The notes below the pieces were generated by a model. It was given only the letters and a program-made list of their open reading frames with translations, had not been told where the DNA came from and did no database searches. From contig JAUKTV010000026.1 of NCBI GenBank assembly GCA_030549205.1, positions 186,001-250,000 on the forward strand: a stretch of DNA of 64,000 nucleotides, read 5' to 3'. Both the position numbers and the translations under genes were made by a program. Origin of the DNA: Apiosordaria backusii. Taxonomy: Eukaryota; Ascomycota; Sordariomycetes; Sordariales; Lasiosphaeriaceae. Shown piece after piece: positions 22,833-34,985 of this stretch (its first letter is position 1; every line of letters begins with the position of its first letter).

Positions 22833-24008
22833 TCACATCTTCTCCCTTACGGAATTCCCCCCTTCCAGGTCCACCCGCACCTCCGTTGTCCGCCAGATCT
22901 CCGACTCCCCGTTCTGGTGACCGTTGCCCCCGAGAATATCCTCCTCGCTCTGCGCCCGGCTGCTGGTCAAGCTCTTCATCCTGATCGCCCCATTCACATT
23001 GCTCACCCCCGTGTGGCCATTCATCCGCCCGTACCCAGTCGCGGCCGTCTGCTTGGAGGCGGCGTTGGTGGTCACCAGCCCGAAGTGCTGCAGCACCGAC
23101 TGGAAAGGCTTGCGCAAGCAAGGGATGCAAGCAGCAATGAAAGCCACCTGCTCCTCCACCAAGGACCACGTGCCCATCTGGATGCCCTCCAAGTTGGGGT
23201 CTTCAGTTCGCCCAAAGTTGGCTGCCATGGTCGCCTTGACGATGGACGCAGCCGAAGCGAAAATACCAAGAGCCATCAGGATGCCAATCACAACGCGCTC
23301 CCGGAGCGGGATCTGGACTTTGCGGAGGAAGGTCACGGGCATGAGGGCGAAGATGACGTCGGTGACGATGTTGAAGCTGGCGATGCAGATCGAGTTGACG
23401 CGGATGGCGTGCTTGCTCCAGCACTTTGCGTCGGTGACGAGGCTGAGGAGATCCCATGCGGCGTGGAGCGGGATGCACTGCAGGACGGCGGAAAGGGTGC
23501 CATAAATGCAGACGACAACCTGGAGGACGATCATGACCCACAGGAAGTGGCGGATCTTCTTGCGTTGTTCGAGGCGGAGAAGCATGCCGGCTACCGAGAT
23601 CTTGATGGCGGCCATGGACCAGGCCCAGATGGGCTGGGACAGCACAGCAAGCTTGTTGGAGTAAATGACATCGGCCAGCGTGAAGGTCGAGGGATCGCCG
23701 CCAAAGGTGTAGGGGACTGTGAGAATCAGGAGGATGGAGTTGGCCAGAATGAGGATCCAGGCGGCGCTGATAGCGTAGTCGTCCCATCCCATGTGGAATA
23801 CGGGAAACGTCCTCGTGTAAAGCCGAGCACTGAACAGGATGAAGGAGATGACGTTGAGAGTGACGGCGGCGGCGGCGAAGGAGTGGGCCACCGAGTTTGC
23901 GGCTTCGGTGGGCACCGAGGGGATGAGACTCGGATCGGGAGGGCCTTGGAACCCAGGAGGAGGGCCGACGGCACTGCCCGAGGCGCCCGAAGTTGCCGCT
24001 GGATCCAT
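22833..24008 (-). CDS. SAT4/rhodopsin-like seven-TM integral membrane protein
   Basis: Intronless, 391 aa. Seven hydrophobic segments span about residues 40-310. The signatures are ARLYTRTF before helix 2, MGWDDYAI (the W/D-D-x2 motif of the fungal rhodopsin-like SAT4 family), an aromatic WAWSMAAIKIS segment, the LTSC-like CIYGTLSAVLQCIPLHAAWD loop and the FCVAxIPxLRP-type FIAACIPCLRKPF near the end. The C-terminal tail is hydrophilic. No CFEM domain precedes the helices, unlike PTH11. Members are abundant plasma-membrane proteins of filamentous fungi with mostly unknown ligands. Confidence 0.85.
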   Translation of the reverse strand: MDPAATSGASGSAVGPPPGFQGPPDPSLIPSVPTEAANSVAHSFAAAAVTLNVISFILFSARLYTRTFPVFHMGWDDYAISAAWILILANSILLILTVPYTFGGDPSTFTLADVIYSNKLAVLSQPIWAWSMAAIKISVAGMLLRLEQRKKIRHFLWVMIVLQVVVCIYGTLSAVLQCIPLHAAWDLLSLVTDAKCWSKHAIRVNSICIASFNIVTDVIFALMPVTFLRKVQIPLRERVVIGILMALGIFASAASIVKATMAANFGRTEDPNLEGIQMGTWSLVEEQVAFIAACIPCLRKPFQSVLQHFGLVTTNAASKQTAATGYGRMNGHTGVSNVNGAIRMKSLTSSRAQSEEDILGGNGHQNGESEIWRTTEVRVDLEGGNSVREKM

Positions 24009-24937
24009 CGTCCCGACGTAGTGGCTCGCAGCGCAACAAACAAAAGCAAAAGGCGGGAAACGAGAGAGCTGTGGATGATCGGCGCGAAGATGTCAGGGAC
24101 CTGTCATGGCCTGGGTCTGGGGGATCGGCACACTCTTATCATCGTCCCAAGGTGTCGGTTTCGGTTAGCAAGTGAATCCACCAGCCTAGCGAGCGAGATC
24201 GGATTCTTCACCCGATTCGAAATCGGGGGGCTCCATGTCGCCTCCAGGTCGTCTCCAGGTCGGTGGATTCCCATGTTGCTTGCCGCGATCTAGTGGAGAA
24301 TCCTCCTCTTCGCCTTGCATTAGCTCGATTGTCGAGGGGCCAAAGCGTGTCCGAGCACCTGAAAGTCGAGGGAGGACATGGGAGGAACATGTCAAAGCAC
24401 TGGTGTAACGCGATTCTGAACAGCGTCAAAACGATGGGCCCAATGGGATGGCTCCCTGATTGCTTCACCAGCCTGAAAAGTGGATGTCGATTGTGTTTTG
24501 GGGAGTTCTCCAACGCCTCATCAGAGAAAGGCAGCTGAGTGCCATGGTGCCCGGTGAGCTTGGAAGGTTCTGCCGAGGATTCGGGCGGATGAGGCTAGAA
24601 TTTGTCTTCCACTCACAGCGTGGGAAACCTCCTAGTGCCTGCAGCTAGGGACATTCTGGTCCCTGAGTCCCATCCACAAGACCGACTAACTACGTATTTA
24701 CCTAACATCGTGCCATTCGCAAAAAAAGCAATCAAAAAGCAATTGCAAGGGACAAGATCGAGGCCTGGTGGAAACCAATGGTGGCGTTAGACCCAAGGAG
24801 AAAAGGGGTCTAGCAACGTTCTTCCCCACACTAGACAATGCGCTCGGTTTGTGTGATCTTGTTGCTTCTCTAAGGGCTCATGGTGGGGGAGGGGGGATAT
24901 GTTTGAGGCTTGGATAGGCAGATCTCTACATAAATTC
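24009..24937. other. Intergenic region; no supported gene
   Basis: Upstream of the SAT4-type gene. The frames on both strands are short and lack motifs. Confidence 0.45.
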
Positions 24938-25517
24938 TCACCCTCTTCGCTTTGACGTTTGACTAGTTGACAGCTGCAGCCTTTTGTCCGCCGCGTTTCC
25001 ATATTCTACTATCGTATTGTTCCAACCCACAGACAATTCAAAGTCTACAGTAGTGACTCTCAGACTGAGCGTTTGGCGCCAATGCGCTGCCTTTTCCCCT
25101 GGCTGCATCCGCGACGCGGGAATAGTGCCCACCGAATCCAGGAAGCCGATAACATCCGTGCACACATTCTTCAATGCTCTCAGACATTGGCGCTGAAGAG
25201 AATGTTTCTCATCAGTTTCTTGTGCCTGAAAGTGTTTCCTCCAACTGTGAACAACACCTCCCCCTCCTCTTCTTGACTTGGCAAAATGCGCAACATGGGA
25301 CGGAGGCCCGGGCCGATGAATGCAATGGGGAATCGATCGTCGGCCGAGCTTCGGTGATGGCGGGATCTGGCTCCGGGGACGGTGATGAATCTTCAGTCGA
25401 TGGGACGTCGTGGGGGGCCCCGTGAGTCTGGCGTGACTGGTGAGATCGATCCAGCGTTGGGTCAACGGGGTTATGAACTTCCATGTTCGGGTTGAAAGTG
25501 AAGCGGAGGTTGTGCAT
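24938..25517 (-). CDS. Doubtful hypothetical gene, probably two exons
   Basis: Two overlapping minus-strand frames look coding. An N-terminal one starts with ATG at 25517 (Pro/Ser/Asp-rich, ending near a CCAFCQ motif about 25270). A C-terminal one ends at 24938 (LRALKNVCTDVIGFLDSVGTIP). The two frames could be joined by a small intron around 25220-25280 that begins at a GTCAAG, but I could not find a join with matching phase. There is no homology I can name. Treat as a candidate only. Confidence 0.3.
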
Positions 25518-26325
25518 GTTGTGGCCGGTGGTCCCCTGCGTTGCAACGGGGAGGTCCGTGTGGTAGAGGGTGAAATCCTAGTAGCCAGCCCTTGTGTAGG
25601 GTGAGCGCCACATTAACTTAAGGCTTCAGCTTTGGCTTGGCGGACAGATCCTCGTCAGCTCCCTCCTCAACCATCACAAACTTCTCCAGTCAGTCTCATA
25701 TATTGTGCCGCGTACCTAATCAACCTTGACATTCACTTTGGCCTATTCGCATTGAGGTCTCCAAAGACCCATGCGGCATCGCGGTGTTGAGGACGACAAA
25801 CCCGGCCTTCTCCGAACTGCTGGGTGCTCTGCCTGTAGCTGGCTGAAATGAAGCCTCAAAAACATAGGTTGGTTAAAATGACGCCCATGAAGGACTGGAG
25901 TCGCAAGGGTGAGCCCGAAGAGTACGTTCTTTCAAGCTTCTGAAAAGGTACCTACTTATTGGCATTGAAAACTGAAGGCAAGCGCGATAAGATTGAAATA
26001 TTTCAGGGCTACATACATAGTGATCTCTTAAATAATTCAAAAGCCACTATTATGATGGACACCAACGCAGCAGTTGGCAATACTTTTTTTTACCTCACAA
26101 GTCTCAACTGACACAGTTCATTCCAAAACCTCTCTGTATAAGGTAACTAAGAATCCGAAATTTCCAGTTTCCTCCCCTTGATATGCAACAAGTCATTTCT
26201 TTCAACACCATAACTATCCAGTATGTGCGCGTGGCTTCGACATTGTCAACCATCCTGTGACTCTAAGACCTCCCCCGGCGATAACCCTCAGTCCCACCTC
26301 CAATCCCACCACAACTTGACACAAC
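25518..26325. other. Intergenic region before the tRNA; no gene seen
   Basis: About 0.8 kb, moderately AT-rich, no convincing frame. It would contain any upstream element of the tRNA gene. Confidence 0.45.
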
Positions 26326-26407
26326 GGCGTGGTGGCAGAGTGGTCTAATGCGCAAGACTAGAAATCTTGTTCCTTCGGGAGCGTCTGTTCGAATCAGGCC
26401 CACGTCG
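26326..26407 (+). tRNA. tRNA-Ser (AGA)
   Basis: 82-nt intronless cloverleaf. The acceptor stem GGCGTGG pairs with CCACGTC (one G-U). The anticodon stem CAAGA/TCTTG encloses the loop CTAGAAA with anticodon AGA, which reads UCU and, after inosine modification, UCC. The long variable arm is typical of tRNA-Ser. The T arm is GTCTG-TTCGAAT-CAGGC with a perfect B box. The discriminator is G, as in serine tRNAs. A T-rich run at 26419-26428 supplies the polymerase III terminator. Confidence 0.96.
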
Positions 26408-27413
26408 TCTCCAGTTTCCTTTTTTTCCATTTTTCATTTTTGTTTATTTGTGTGTGTGTGCGCGGGCCGAATTTCTTTGTTCCGCAACCTTCACTTTGTG
26501 AGTTCCAGGTTTTAAGTATGGGGCTGAGAAACGCCTAGACCGACCCATCGAGACCACAGACGCAGCTGCACTCCACCGCCCCTGACACCATGACTGGCAT
26601 CCCCAGATCACAAATGCAGGTACCAGCTTATCAAAAGTGGGTAACTTTCACCGTCATCAAACATCAGACATCAGATATCATCAGACTTGGCATGATCTGG
26701 AATCATGGCCTGAAACAGACCGTGACAAAAAAAAAAACACCTTCAATGGAATGAAAGAACAGAAATCCAATTTTTTCCATCAAGTGTCCATATCTACAAT
26801 ACACCCAAAACTCCTTCCAAGGTATCTGAACGACGAAAAAATGGCCAAACAAGATAATAGAGGTAGGTATGTATACCTTGCTTCCCAGACAAATATTTCT
26901 AACTTTCAAGGATCGACAAGAAGTTATTGCTTGCTGTTGATGATGCTTCTCTCCTTCTTTCCTCCCCCCTTCTTTTCTTGCTTTCCCGACCAAAACCAAA
27001 GAGAAATATGCCTAGACAGAGATACACACCCCCATAAATAACAGCATGAGCAGGTGTGTCTATATACAAAAAAAGAGTCCATCATCAACCCAAGACAGAA
27101 AAAATGACAGAGACCCACACACCCACCCGCGCTGTCTCGCACTCTGGAATGGAGAAAAAGAAAAAGGGATAGCTTTCCCCATTTGACGACGAGGTGCGAC
27201 GCGACACTAAAACATTTATGGCTCATACCAAAAAAACTGACCAGAGGGATAAATACCGGATATGCAAGAGATCAAGGGAATATTGAGAGAAAAACAAGGA
27301 AATCACACGAGTACATCCCGCTTACTCGTACCCTGCGCCACGCTGCCACTGACTGCCGTAAAGGTTAACAAAATACTGTCATGCCGCGCAACAGACTTGG
27401 ATCAATCAGAGAC
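26408..27413. other. Region downstream of the tRNA; no gene seen
   Basis: About 1 kb with a polymerase III T-run at 26419-26428, a short TG microsatellite near 26449 and A-rich tracts. It probably includes the 3' UTR of the FLC-like gene. The GTAAGT at the end of that gene's last exon leaves room for a further 3' exon here. Confidence 0.45.
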
Positions 27414-29743
27414 TTACTTTCCACCTTGCGGCTTTGGTGGCGATGAAGGCTTTGGCAGACTGCCATCGCTCCCCGACGCCGTCAATGGACTTGGCGCCCT
27501 CACACTGCCACTCGCCTGATTCCTCAAGTGATGGCCCTGTCCGCCCGGCTTCTCCGACAAGTACACGCCGCCTGGGGCAATCATCGAACTCCTGACACTA
27601 TTCCTCGCCGAGTCCCTAACACTCTTGAGGGAATATCGATTCGGGCTCGCGTTGGATCCTGCCGTGCCGGGACGCGGGAGGCCACCGACGTTGGCAGGGC
27701 TCGACCGGGCACTCTCATCATCGTCCAAGTCCAATCCAGCTTTGCCAGTTCCGCGCGCTGTAGCGGCCAGTGCATCCAACTCGGAGGTGGTGGCGATGTG
27801 CGTTTGGGACTTGATAAAGCTTGTGCGGTCGTCGTTCATGAACTGGTATCGTGTGTCGGGATTGTTGTGGAACAGAATGATGCCCGTGGTGATGATGAGC
27901 ATTAGAAGGAGGATCAGAGAAAAGGCGGCGTTGGCGATCCAGAGAACGACGCCAACCACGCCGATAACAAGACCGGGGAGGCCAAACACGTCGGTAAAAA
28001 CAAACAGGAAAATAGCGTTGACAAAGTTGATGGAGCAGATGGCGATGTTGAAAGAGTTGGTCGACTTGTCCATGAAGGGTCGGATCACGCTGACAGTGAT
28101 GAGGGCAGCCGCCTCGATGATGATCAAAGCCACGGCCTGGACGACACCAGAGCGTTGGGCGAGCGCAATAAACATGCCCTTCACCAAGATGTAGACAAGA
28201 GTCGGAACAATAAAGTAGTAAGCCGAGGCGCGGTACTGGACGTACAGGAAGCCCCATTTGTTGAGGGCGCGAGGATCGGAAAACAGAATGTAAGCTGGGT
28301 TGCGATGAAGCGTGACGCTGCGACGGGCGATCCGGATGATCTTGTAGGCAGCGTAGCTCAAGGCGCCGAGCATGCTGAAGAGGAAGAACACGGCGAGAAC
28401 GACGGCGCCAGGTGAGTCGACCTGTGTGAATTCCCACAGGCAAAGAATAACAACAGGGGGGAAGCAAACCAGGGTAAGCCGGAAGAGGATGCCCTTCAGG
28501 GTTGTCAACCAGCCATTGCGGAATTCAGAAAAGCTCTCTCCCTTGGAGAGCTTGAGCTTGATAGCCAGTTCCACACCGAGCTTGAACAGGATCACGAGAA
28601 TGACCAGGATCACACACAGAATGTAAAAGAAGGTGATGCCGGTCAAGAATAGATTCGTGGTCTCAATGCGGGCTCGGAAGGCAACTCTTTGGATGCCGTA
28701 GACGATGTAGCTGCCAAAGTCGGTCATCTCATAGGAGCGCTTTCCAAGGGTACTGGCATGCTGGACGACGTCGGTGGCCCGTTTTTGGATGGCCTTGACG
28801 GCAGGCTCCAGCATGGGCAACGAACGCTTCACCTTTTCGACCTGGACCGATACGACGCTGAGCGTGTCGAAGATGACGGAGGCGGTTCCGCCAGTTGAAC
28901 GCTGATACCACGTCAGGATAGTCTGGATGAAGCCAACTCTGATGATACCCATAGTCCACTGGAAGTCCTGAGTCCACGACTGCACAACCGGGGGTAACGG
29001 AACGCTGCAGAGGCCGATCATGGCCTGAGATTGGAAGTAGGCGAGCAGAGCCAGGGTGTTGGCGGCAATATGGGAAGCTGCATTAGTAAAGCCCAGTCCC
29101 GCAACGATGGCAGAGGCAATGATAGCGACGAGGATCACAGCAGCAGCGGCCCACTTCACACCGATAAGATCAACTAGGGTCGACAGTCAGTGGGCATGTC
29201 TTTTGGTAGATGTAGATTAGCCAAAACTGGACTTGACATACCAGTCTTTCCGTTGGACACATCAGCCTCCAGACAGGCAATGGTCTGCCCTTTTTGCTCC
29301 CCAGAGGTCATGTTGATGTAGACCCTGACAGTGGCATCCAAGTCAGGGAATGTATACGCGATACCTGGGATGGCGTCGAGGGTGCCTGGCTCAAATGGTC
29401 CCAGGTTGAAGGGGTTCGTCATCTTGCCCGATACCATGGGACACAAGCCCATTATTTTGGCCTCGCAGGGGTCGACTGTTGTCTGGATTGCCTGGTAGCC
29501 ATAGGCCAGAATGGTGATGTCGAACAAGACATAGCCCTCAATAGACGATGTGGCCAGCAGGTTGATAGCGACAGTCCTGTTGTTGGGCGTGAAGACCACG
29601 TCGAACAGACTGGCCGTAAAGCCCGAGTTTTCCTGGCATGCTGCTAGCGAACTCGATCGGAGGACGGATTCGGCGGCGACGGGGAGAACAAGGGAAGCGA
29701 GCGTGGAGATGGCGAAGAGAGGTTTAACAGATGAAAGCCGCAT
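27414..29743 (-). CDS. FLC/TRP-like membrane channel (flavin carrier family)
   Basis: Two exons, 29743-29242 and 29173-27414, with a 68-nt intron (GTATGT to CCTAG), 753 aa. Residues 1-24 are a signal peptide. The luminal/extracellular ML-like domain follows, with paired Cys (ACQENSGF, DPCEAKIMGLCP, IACLEADVS). Then come about nine transmembrane segments of the TRP-like/Pkd2 domain (WAAAAVILVAIIASAIVAG onward), with SDPRALNKWGFLYVQYRASAYYF typical of the family. A Ser/Pro-rich cytoplasmic tail closes it. Yeast Flc proteins act in ER FAD transport, calcium homeostasis and wall integrity; the role here is by analogy. The codon after GGK reads TAA within GTAAGT, so a spliced C-terminal extension is possible. 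Confidence 0.9.
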
Positions 29744-30713
29744 CTTGGTTGATTGGAAGCCCGCCCGGGCCGGAAGCCTTTTGGTCGGTCGGGATGGGAT
29801 GAACGCTGGTCGGAAGTGTTGATGGGTGGTCGATGGGTTGATGGCGGGTGATGCAGACGACACGGTCGGCGACGGTGTGGTTTTGGCCCAGTTTTTGTTC
29901 AGAAGGGCATTCTCCTACCGTGGTCCCAACAGTGGCCACGCCTGAGTCAGCTCGTAGATGGTCGAGCGGCCCTCGATAATGGGCGATGGTGTGGTGGTCG
30001 GTCGTGGTTTGAGGTTCGGGAGGTCGTGCGCATTCAAGCTTTCAGCGTTCCCTTCGTCCCAATTAGATTTAGCGGAGGGGGAAGTTGAGAGAAGTCGAGA
30101 AATGGAGCAAGGGTCGTGGATCGAGAAGGGGACAAAACGAGTGACAGTGATTGTTGACAGCGACCGACAGAGTTCCTAGCACGAAACCATTAAACAAACA
30201 ACAAAGACAAGTCAATCACGATGGGTGGTTATTTCGAAATGTGGATGGATGACAGCAATTCCAGAGAGAGAGAGTGGAGAGGTGGGGGGGAGGGTCCGCC
30301 GAAAGCAGCGCCGCCAGGGAATGGAAATGGAAAAGCTCGTGTCAAAGGCAGTTGGGCAGATGCCGCGACCAGGGGCACACTGACACTGACTGGGCATCAC
30401 GGAGAGTGGCTGAGCCCCGACGGGAAAAAACGAGAATCGAAATCGTCAGCCAACATCAATTTCCTGCCGTTACGTCCTTGGCATTGGCCGCTATCCCTCT
30501 TTGGGCGCTTATCACGCCTTATCGGGGGCCAGCAGGATGAGGTCATCTGCAGAAGCGAGAGATCAACGGCTGATCTGGTTGGCTGGAAAAAGGCCTCGTC
30601 AGCTGAAAAGAGCGGGGCTGTCCTGATGCAACCACTACAAGTACCTTCCTACCTATCTTCGTTGAATGTGTATGACAACTATAGGCATAGAAAACAGAAA
30701 AACAAAAAGAGAT
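29744..30713. other. Promoter side of the FLC-like gene; no other gene seen
   Basis: Nearly 1 kb between the FLC ATG and the stop of the next minus-strand gene. The open frame continues a little upstream of the ATG but without coding character. Confidence 0.45.
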
Positions 30714-32109
30714 TTATTGACCGAGGAGAGCCTCCTCTTTTGCTAACCACAGCAACGCAGCAGCAAGGCCAGGTCCCCCAATGACCGACCCTGTCAAAAC
30801 GCCCACCGTCACCCAACCCCGATTAAAACACACCATCCCATATTCCTGCATATCACCGAGTGAATGTGCCAGCCAGAGGAGAACTGATCCAAAAACGAAA
30901 AACTGATCCCACTTCAAGAGCTCGGCACAAAATGCTGCAAAGTCAGGAAGCAGCTCACCAGGCAGCATGTTCGGCCAAAAAACATCTGCAATCCCACGCT
31001 GACTGGACACCACCTGCCACTCCCGGACAAGACACCCCGCCGCAGCTACCAACCCAACACTGACTCGAAGGTCCAAAGAGGTGCTACTCGTGCCAACTGC
31101 TTCGTCCTCTTCTCTGCCCCCCAAGAGTCTGGGCAGCACTGCGGACAGGCTGTGAAAGGTGATGGCCACCCAGAGAGGGTACAACTGCCAAATAAACAAC
31201 CACCCCTGTCTTCGCTCCATCGAGTCAAAGAACATCCCCGCTGCAGGTACATAGTGGCCGAGTGTGATGGCCAAAATGATAGCCATCATGTCGTCTTTCC
31301 CCACTCGCATAAACTCTCTTGGAGTCCCAGAAAAAACATACGACAAGAAGAGGTACACTGGCAAAGCAACACCCAGGCCAACAACTTGACCAGCTAGGGT
31401 AAACAAGACAGGCCTACATGCTTGATTAGCTTATCTTGCTTCACGAACTCGAGACTTGAGCCTAGGAAAGAAACTTACACCACCGAAAAGAACCAACCCC
31501 CTTGGTTCCTCTGCCAATTCTTGACCGACTCATACCACATAATAAACAACACCACCCCACTCTCTGCCAGAAAAGACACAAGCTGCTCTTGCGCTGGTGG
31601 TCGCAGGTTGTACACAGCCGGCAGGAAGAAAACATTCGCCAGTGCCAGTCTACTTTTGTCAGTTCAAACGCCCTGCTTTCATTCCGGCCTGGGAATAAAA
31701 CTCACAACTCATCCAGCCACCTCCACCCAAAAAAAATCCTCACAATCTCTACGTCATCCTTCCCGTGCTCCTCAAAAACAACCCTCCCTATCCTCAACCA
31801 GTCTTTCGCAACAGGCACCGCATCCTGCAAGCACCAGACTTGATACGCGAAGACTGAGATCAGCAGTAAGGGAAGGGCTCGCACAGCCCGGGAGAGTGGT
31901 GTTTCAACTCTGTAGATCGTGATGCCCTCGTCCTCTTTGTGTTGTTGCTGTTGCTGTTGTTGATGTTGCTGTTGTTGCTGTTGCTGATGTTTGAGGTCAA
32001 AGATTGAGTAACTGTGCTGGTATCGTTCCTGGCCACCTGCCGGCGACCACCAACCCCCTGTGTGACCTCCTGGGCGGGAGGCCAGGCCGCAGTGGCTTAC
32101 TCCGACCAT
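30714..32109 (-). CDS. Multi-pass membrane protein with polyglutamine N-terminus
   Basis: Three exons with consistent phases: 32109-31706, 31649-31479 and 31413-30714, 424 aa. A hydrophilic N-terminus holds a Gln/His run. About eight hydrophobic segments follow, with loops such as DWLRIGRVVFEEHGKDDVEIVR, IMWYESVKNWQRN and EFMRVGKDDMMAIILAITLGHYVPA. This layout is reminiscent of small fungal membrane proteins found with terpenoid clusters, but no cluster genes are near and I cannot assign a family. ATG at 32109 is followed at once by a possible GTAAGC donor, so the true first exon could differ. Confidence 0.7.
31941..31986 (-). repeat. CAG/CAA trinucleotide repeat (polyGln)
   Basis: An imperfect CAG/CAA run with two CAT codons encodes two Gln blocks separated by His in the membrane protein above. 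It is prone to length change. Confidence 0.85.
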
Positions 32110-33087
32110 TTTGGGAATAATCAGTTAAGGTAAGGTGACCAAGACGCCGCTCGCAGTTGAGGTTTCCAGTCAGGCCAGCATACAATTCAGCAAGGTTAGG
32201 ACGTCAAGTTCCGAGAACACATGAAAATAGGTCTGGAAAAAAGGCCTTTGTCTCACACACTGGGGGGACTCAAGAGGATATATAATAACTAGAGCAAGGT
32301 AGAACATCGTTTTCACATCTCTGTTGGTTCTGTGTTATCAGCCACAGAGCATACCTAGCGAAACCGAAACCGAAGCTGAGCCTGATGCCGTCAGTGGCAC
32401 AGTATGGGGCTTTTGCCTGAAACCTTGGCGGATCGTCCTTGATGTTCACTGGTTCAATTCTGACAAGAGTGCGACATTTGGTTGGTTGGTTCCACAGACG
32501 CGGGAGGCGCTGCCGCCAACTTCCATTGTTGGTGACTGAATCAGAGGCGCAGATGGAAGAAGTGACGTGGGCTGACGGCGGGTGAGAGCATAGTGTTATT
32601 GTTTTTCTCACTGGTTCTGTCAGATGATAAGTCATTTGTGAGTTTTCTGGTGCTGAAGGATTGAGGTTCCTGCTTTGTGATGGTTTGTGAGCGGTAAAAA
32701 TCGACGTGGCATTGCTGGAAATGCGGTGTTGACTGGGGTGGGAGCCAATGGGGAGGGGGAGGTGATGCAAGACCGAAAACCAACAAGGGGTCCTTGGGCA
32801 TACCCGTTTAAGCTAACAACGCGATGAGCTGGAATCATCTTCCGACGAGGTGGTCTTCAATTTTCTCTGTAAGATGCAGATGAGAATTTCCTCTCGTGTC
32901 TTTGTAAGGTACGTTTTGTTTGTCTTCACTATCGTGAGCGGAGCTGGACTGTTACTGAAGCTACCTACCTACCTCCTAGAGAATGTCGTCCACGGCTTCC
33001 AATCATGATGCCATGTAGGGCTATCAGGTGTGGGGATTTGATAGGATAAGAACCATGATTTCCTGAACGACAATAATTCGAATAGCT
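32110..33087. other. Intergenic region; no supported gene
   Basis: Nearly 1 kb between two minus-strand genes, with overlapping unconvincing frames on both strands. Confidence 0.45.
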
Positions 33088-34084
33088 TCATGCCTCATCT
33101 TCCTTCGGTTCATCAGCAAGCCCATGGTTCCCTTTATACCCAGCAACCTCCGCCGGCTTCCACCCCTCCCTCTCCAACAACCCCCTATCCTCCAACCTGA
33201 AAACCTCTACCTTCAGCGGCCTGCAACACTTCTCCATCTCCTTTTCACTATCCGCGCCAAACCCCCACAGACTCAAATCCCCTCCCGGACACGTACTTAA
33301 CGCCATCAGCACATCCACCTCGGCCAAAAACTCAATGCTATCCCCCTTCTCAGCCGGGCAGGCACTCATGCAGTACCTCCCTTTCTCATCCAGCCCAGTC
33401 ACCTGAAACAGATTAATCACATCATGCACGTCTTTCTCCTCGAAGCCAAACTCTTTCACCGCTCTAACGAGGTTGCTGTGGCAGTGGTAGTCGTAGCTTT
33501 GACCCGCAGATAGGAGGTGGTTGATATAAGGATCGCATCTTGTCCCTAGCAGATCGTGAACACGGCCGCCGTTGTTGTCGCGGCCGTACCAAGACAGGGA
33601 GTCGGAGATGATGGTCAGGAGAGGGCGCATATAAGGGAGACAGGACCACAGGCGGTTGTGGGTTGACAGGTGGGTGGAGTGGAGCTGGCGGGTGCGGGAG
33701 GCCCAGAAGCGCTCGGAGGGGTTCTGTTGATTCCTGCGGAGGGGAAGTTAGCGAAGGGAGGAATGTAGAGACGAGTTGACATGGCTGTTGCTAGACGCAC
33801 CAGATGTTCAAATCACCGACTTGAGGCCCTTCAGGGGTGCTGATGCGGATGATGGAACCGGCGGGGGCGGTCCAGGCTTTTCCTGAGCGGATGGGGAGAG
33901 TGAAGCTTTGGTCCAACACTCGAGGGGCTGTTTGTATCTTGGAATACAGCTCTTTGTCGACCGTCAGGGGTGAGTTGGGACCTGTGGGGAGATAGGCTGG
34001 CACAGGGGGTGGAAGCTGGCGGCGAGAACTGAGACGAGCGAGATCGGCTTCGGAAAGAGCTGGATTGGTGGACATGATGAGCAC
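33088..34084 (-). CDS. DUF1989 / urea carboxylase-associated family protein
   Basis: Two exons, 34084-33801 and 33733-33088, with a 67-nt intron (GTGCGT donor, GCTAAC branch), 309 aa. The DUF1989 fold shows IRSGKAWTAPAGSIIRIS, GPQVGDLNIWN, SERFWASRTRQLHSTHLS with candidate metal-binding His, LWSCLPYMRPLLTI, TRCDPY, and a C-terminal CPAEKGDSIEFLAEVDVLMALSTCPGGD with paired Cys. Bacterial relatives sit with urea carboxylase/allophanate hydrolase genes; the fungal role is unknown. An ATG at 34075 could also serve. Confidence 0.85.
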
Positions 34085-34640
34085 GTTGGGATTTCCAATA
34101 TTCTTCAGTGGTGTTTTGATGTGAGTTTAGGAGGGCTCCATATCTCCTTGGTATTTCCGTTGCGTCAACGAACCCGAACCCCGCACGAACTACCTACCTT
34201 AGTCACTACGTAGTCACGTTTCTTTAGATTGATTTAAAAGGCAATGAGGTTCACACTATAAATTGCCTTGCGAGTAGAATCCAGTAAGAACCATACATCT
34301 GGGAAGAAAAGTCAGGTAAAAACCAGCCTTGCAGTCTTACTTGGTACGTAGCAATGAGGACTGTTCAGATGGAAGTGCTGTTGCGCGGGCAGTGTTGCTT
34401 GACCCCTGTCACCAGATGGCCTTTGGCGTGCGGGGAAGTGAGGGTACCTGGACATAGCATCTCTGATCACGACCGGTGTGCCTACCTTAGATTACATCTC
34501 ATTATGACCGGGTCCGGATGATACACAACACGTCTACATAAGGACAGAAATATTCCTAGATTCATCTCTGGACGTGTTTTGTACTTGTGCTTCTTGGCGA
34601 AAGTCGCGCTGGCGCTATCATCCAAACAGTGGAGGGGCTA
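34085..34640. other. Intergenic region up to the foldback element
   Basis: Moderately AT-rich, with ACCTACCTTAG-type motifs near 34189 and no coding signal. Confidence 0.45.
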
Positions 34641-34838
34641 CCGGTTCTACTCAACCGATATGGATTTATCTGTGCGCAGGCACGGGCCACTTCTCACACA
34701 AAATCCCCTGCTCTGTGGCTTCTCGGCATGGCGATCTGCTCAGATCAGCTCCGCTGAAGACATTGGCAAGTTTTTTTTGCTGTAAAAAGTGGCCCGTGCC
34801 TGCGCACAGATAAATCCATATCGGTTGAGTAAAACCGG
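34641..34838. repeat. Foldback element with 52-bp inverted arms (MITE-like)
   Basis: Arms 34641-34692 and 34787-34838 are reverse complements with a single mismatch, ending in CCGGTT/AACCGG, around a 94-bp centre. No convincing target-site duplication flanks it. It may be a MITE-like foldback transposon or a hairpin RNA source. It lies 147 bp upstream of the next gene's ATG. Confidence 0.85.
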
Positions 34839-34985
34839 GAGATTACCTAGGTGCTGCCTAGGAGGCCTTGAGGGCAGCTGAAGTGAGAAACCACAATCTT
34901 TGACTCAGCCCCAGAAAACTGATCATCTTGTCAGCCTCAATTGCTCGAACTCCTTCTGCTATCAACCAACAGGTCGGCATTACCT

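Noticed and set aside
22740..24293. 517-codon open frame on the plus strand
   Set aside because: It is the antisense shadow of the intronless, GC-rich SAT4-type gene. The translation is His/Asp/Gly-rich with no domain, while the minus strand shows a clear seven-TM family.
26637..27226. Frames downstream of the tRNA on both strands
   Set aside because: Low-complexity Lys/Phe/Pro composition from A- and T-rich tracts; probably the 3' flank of the FLC-like gene.
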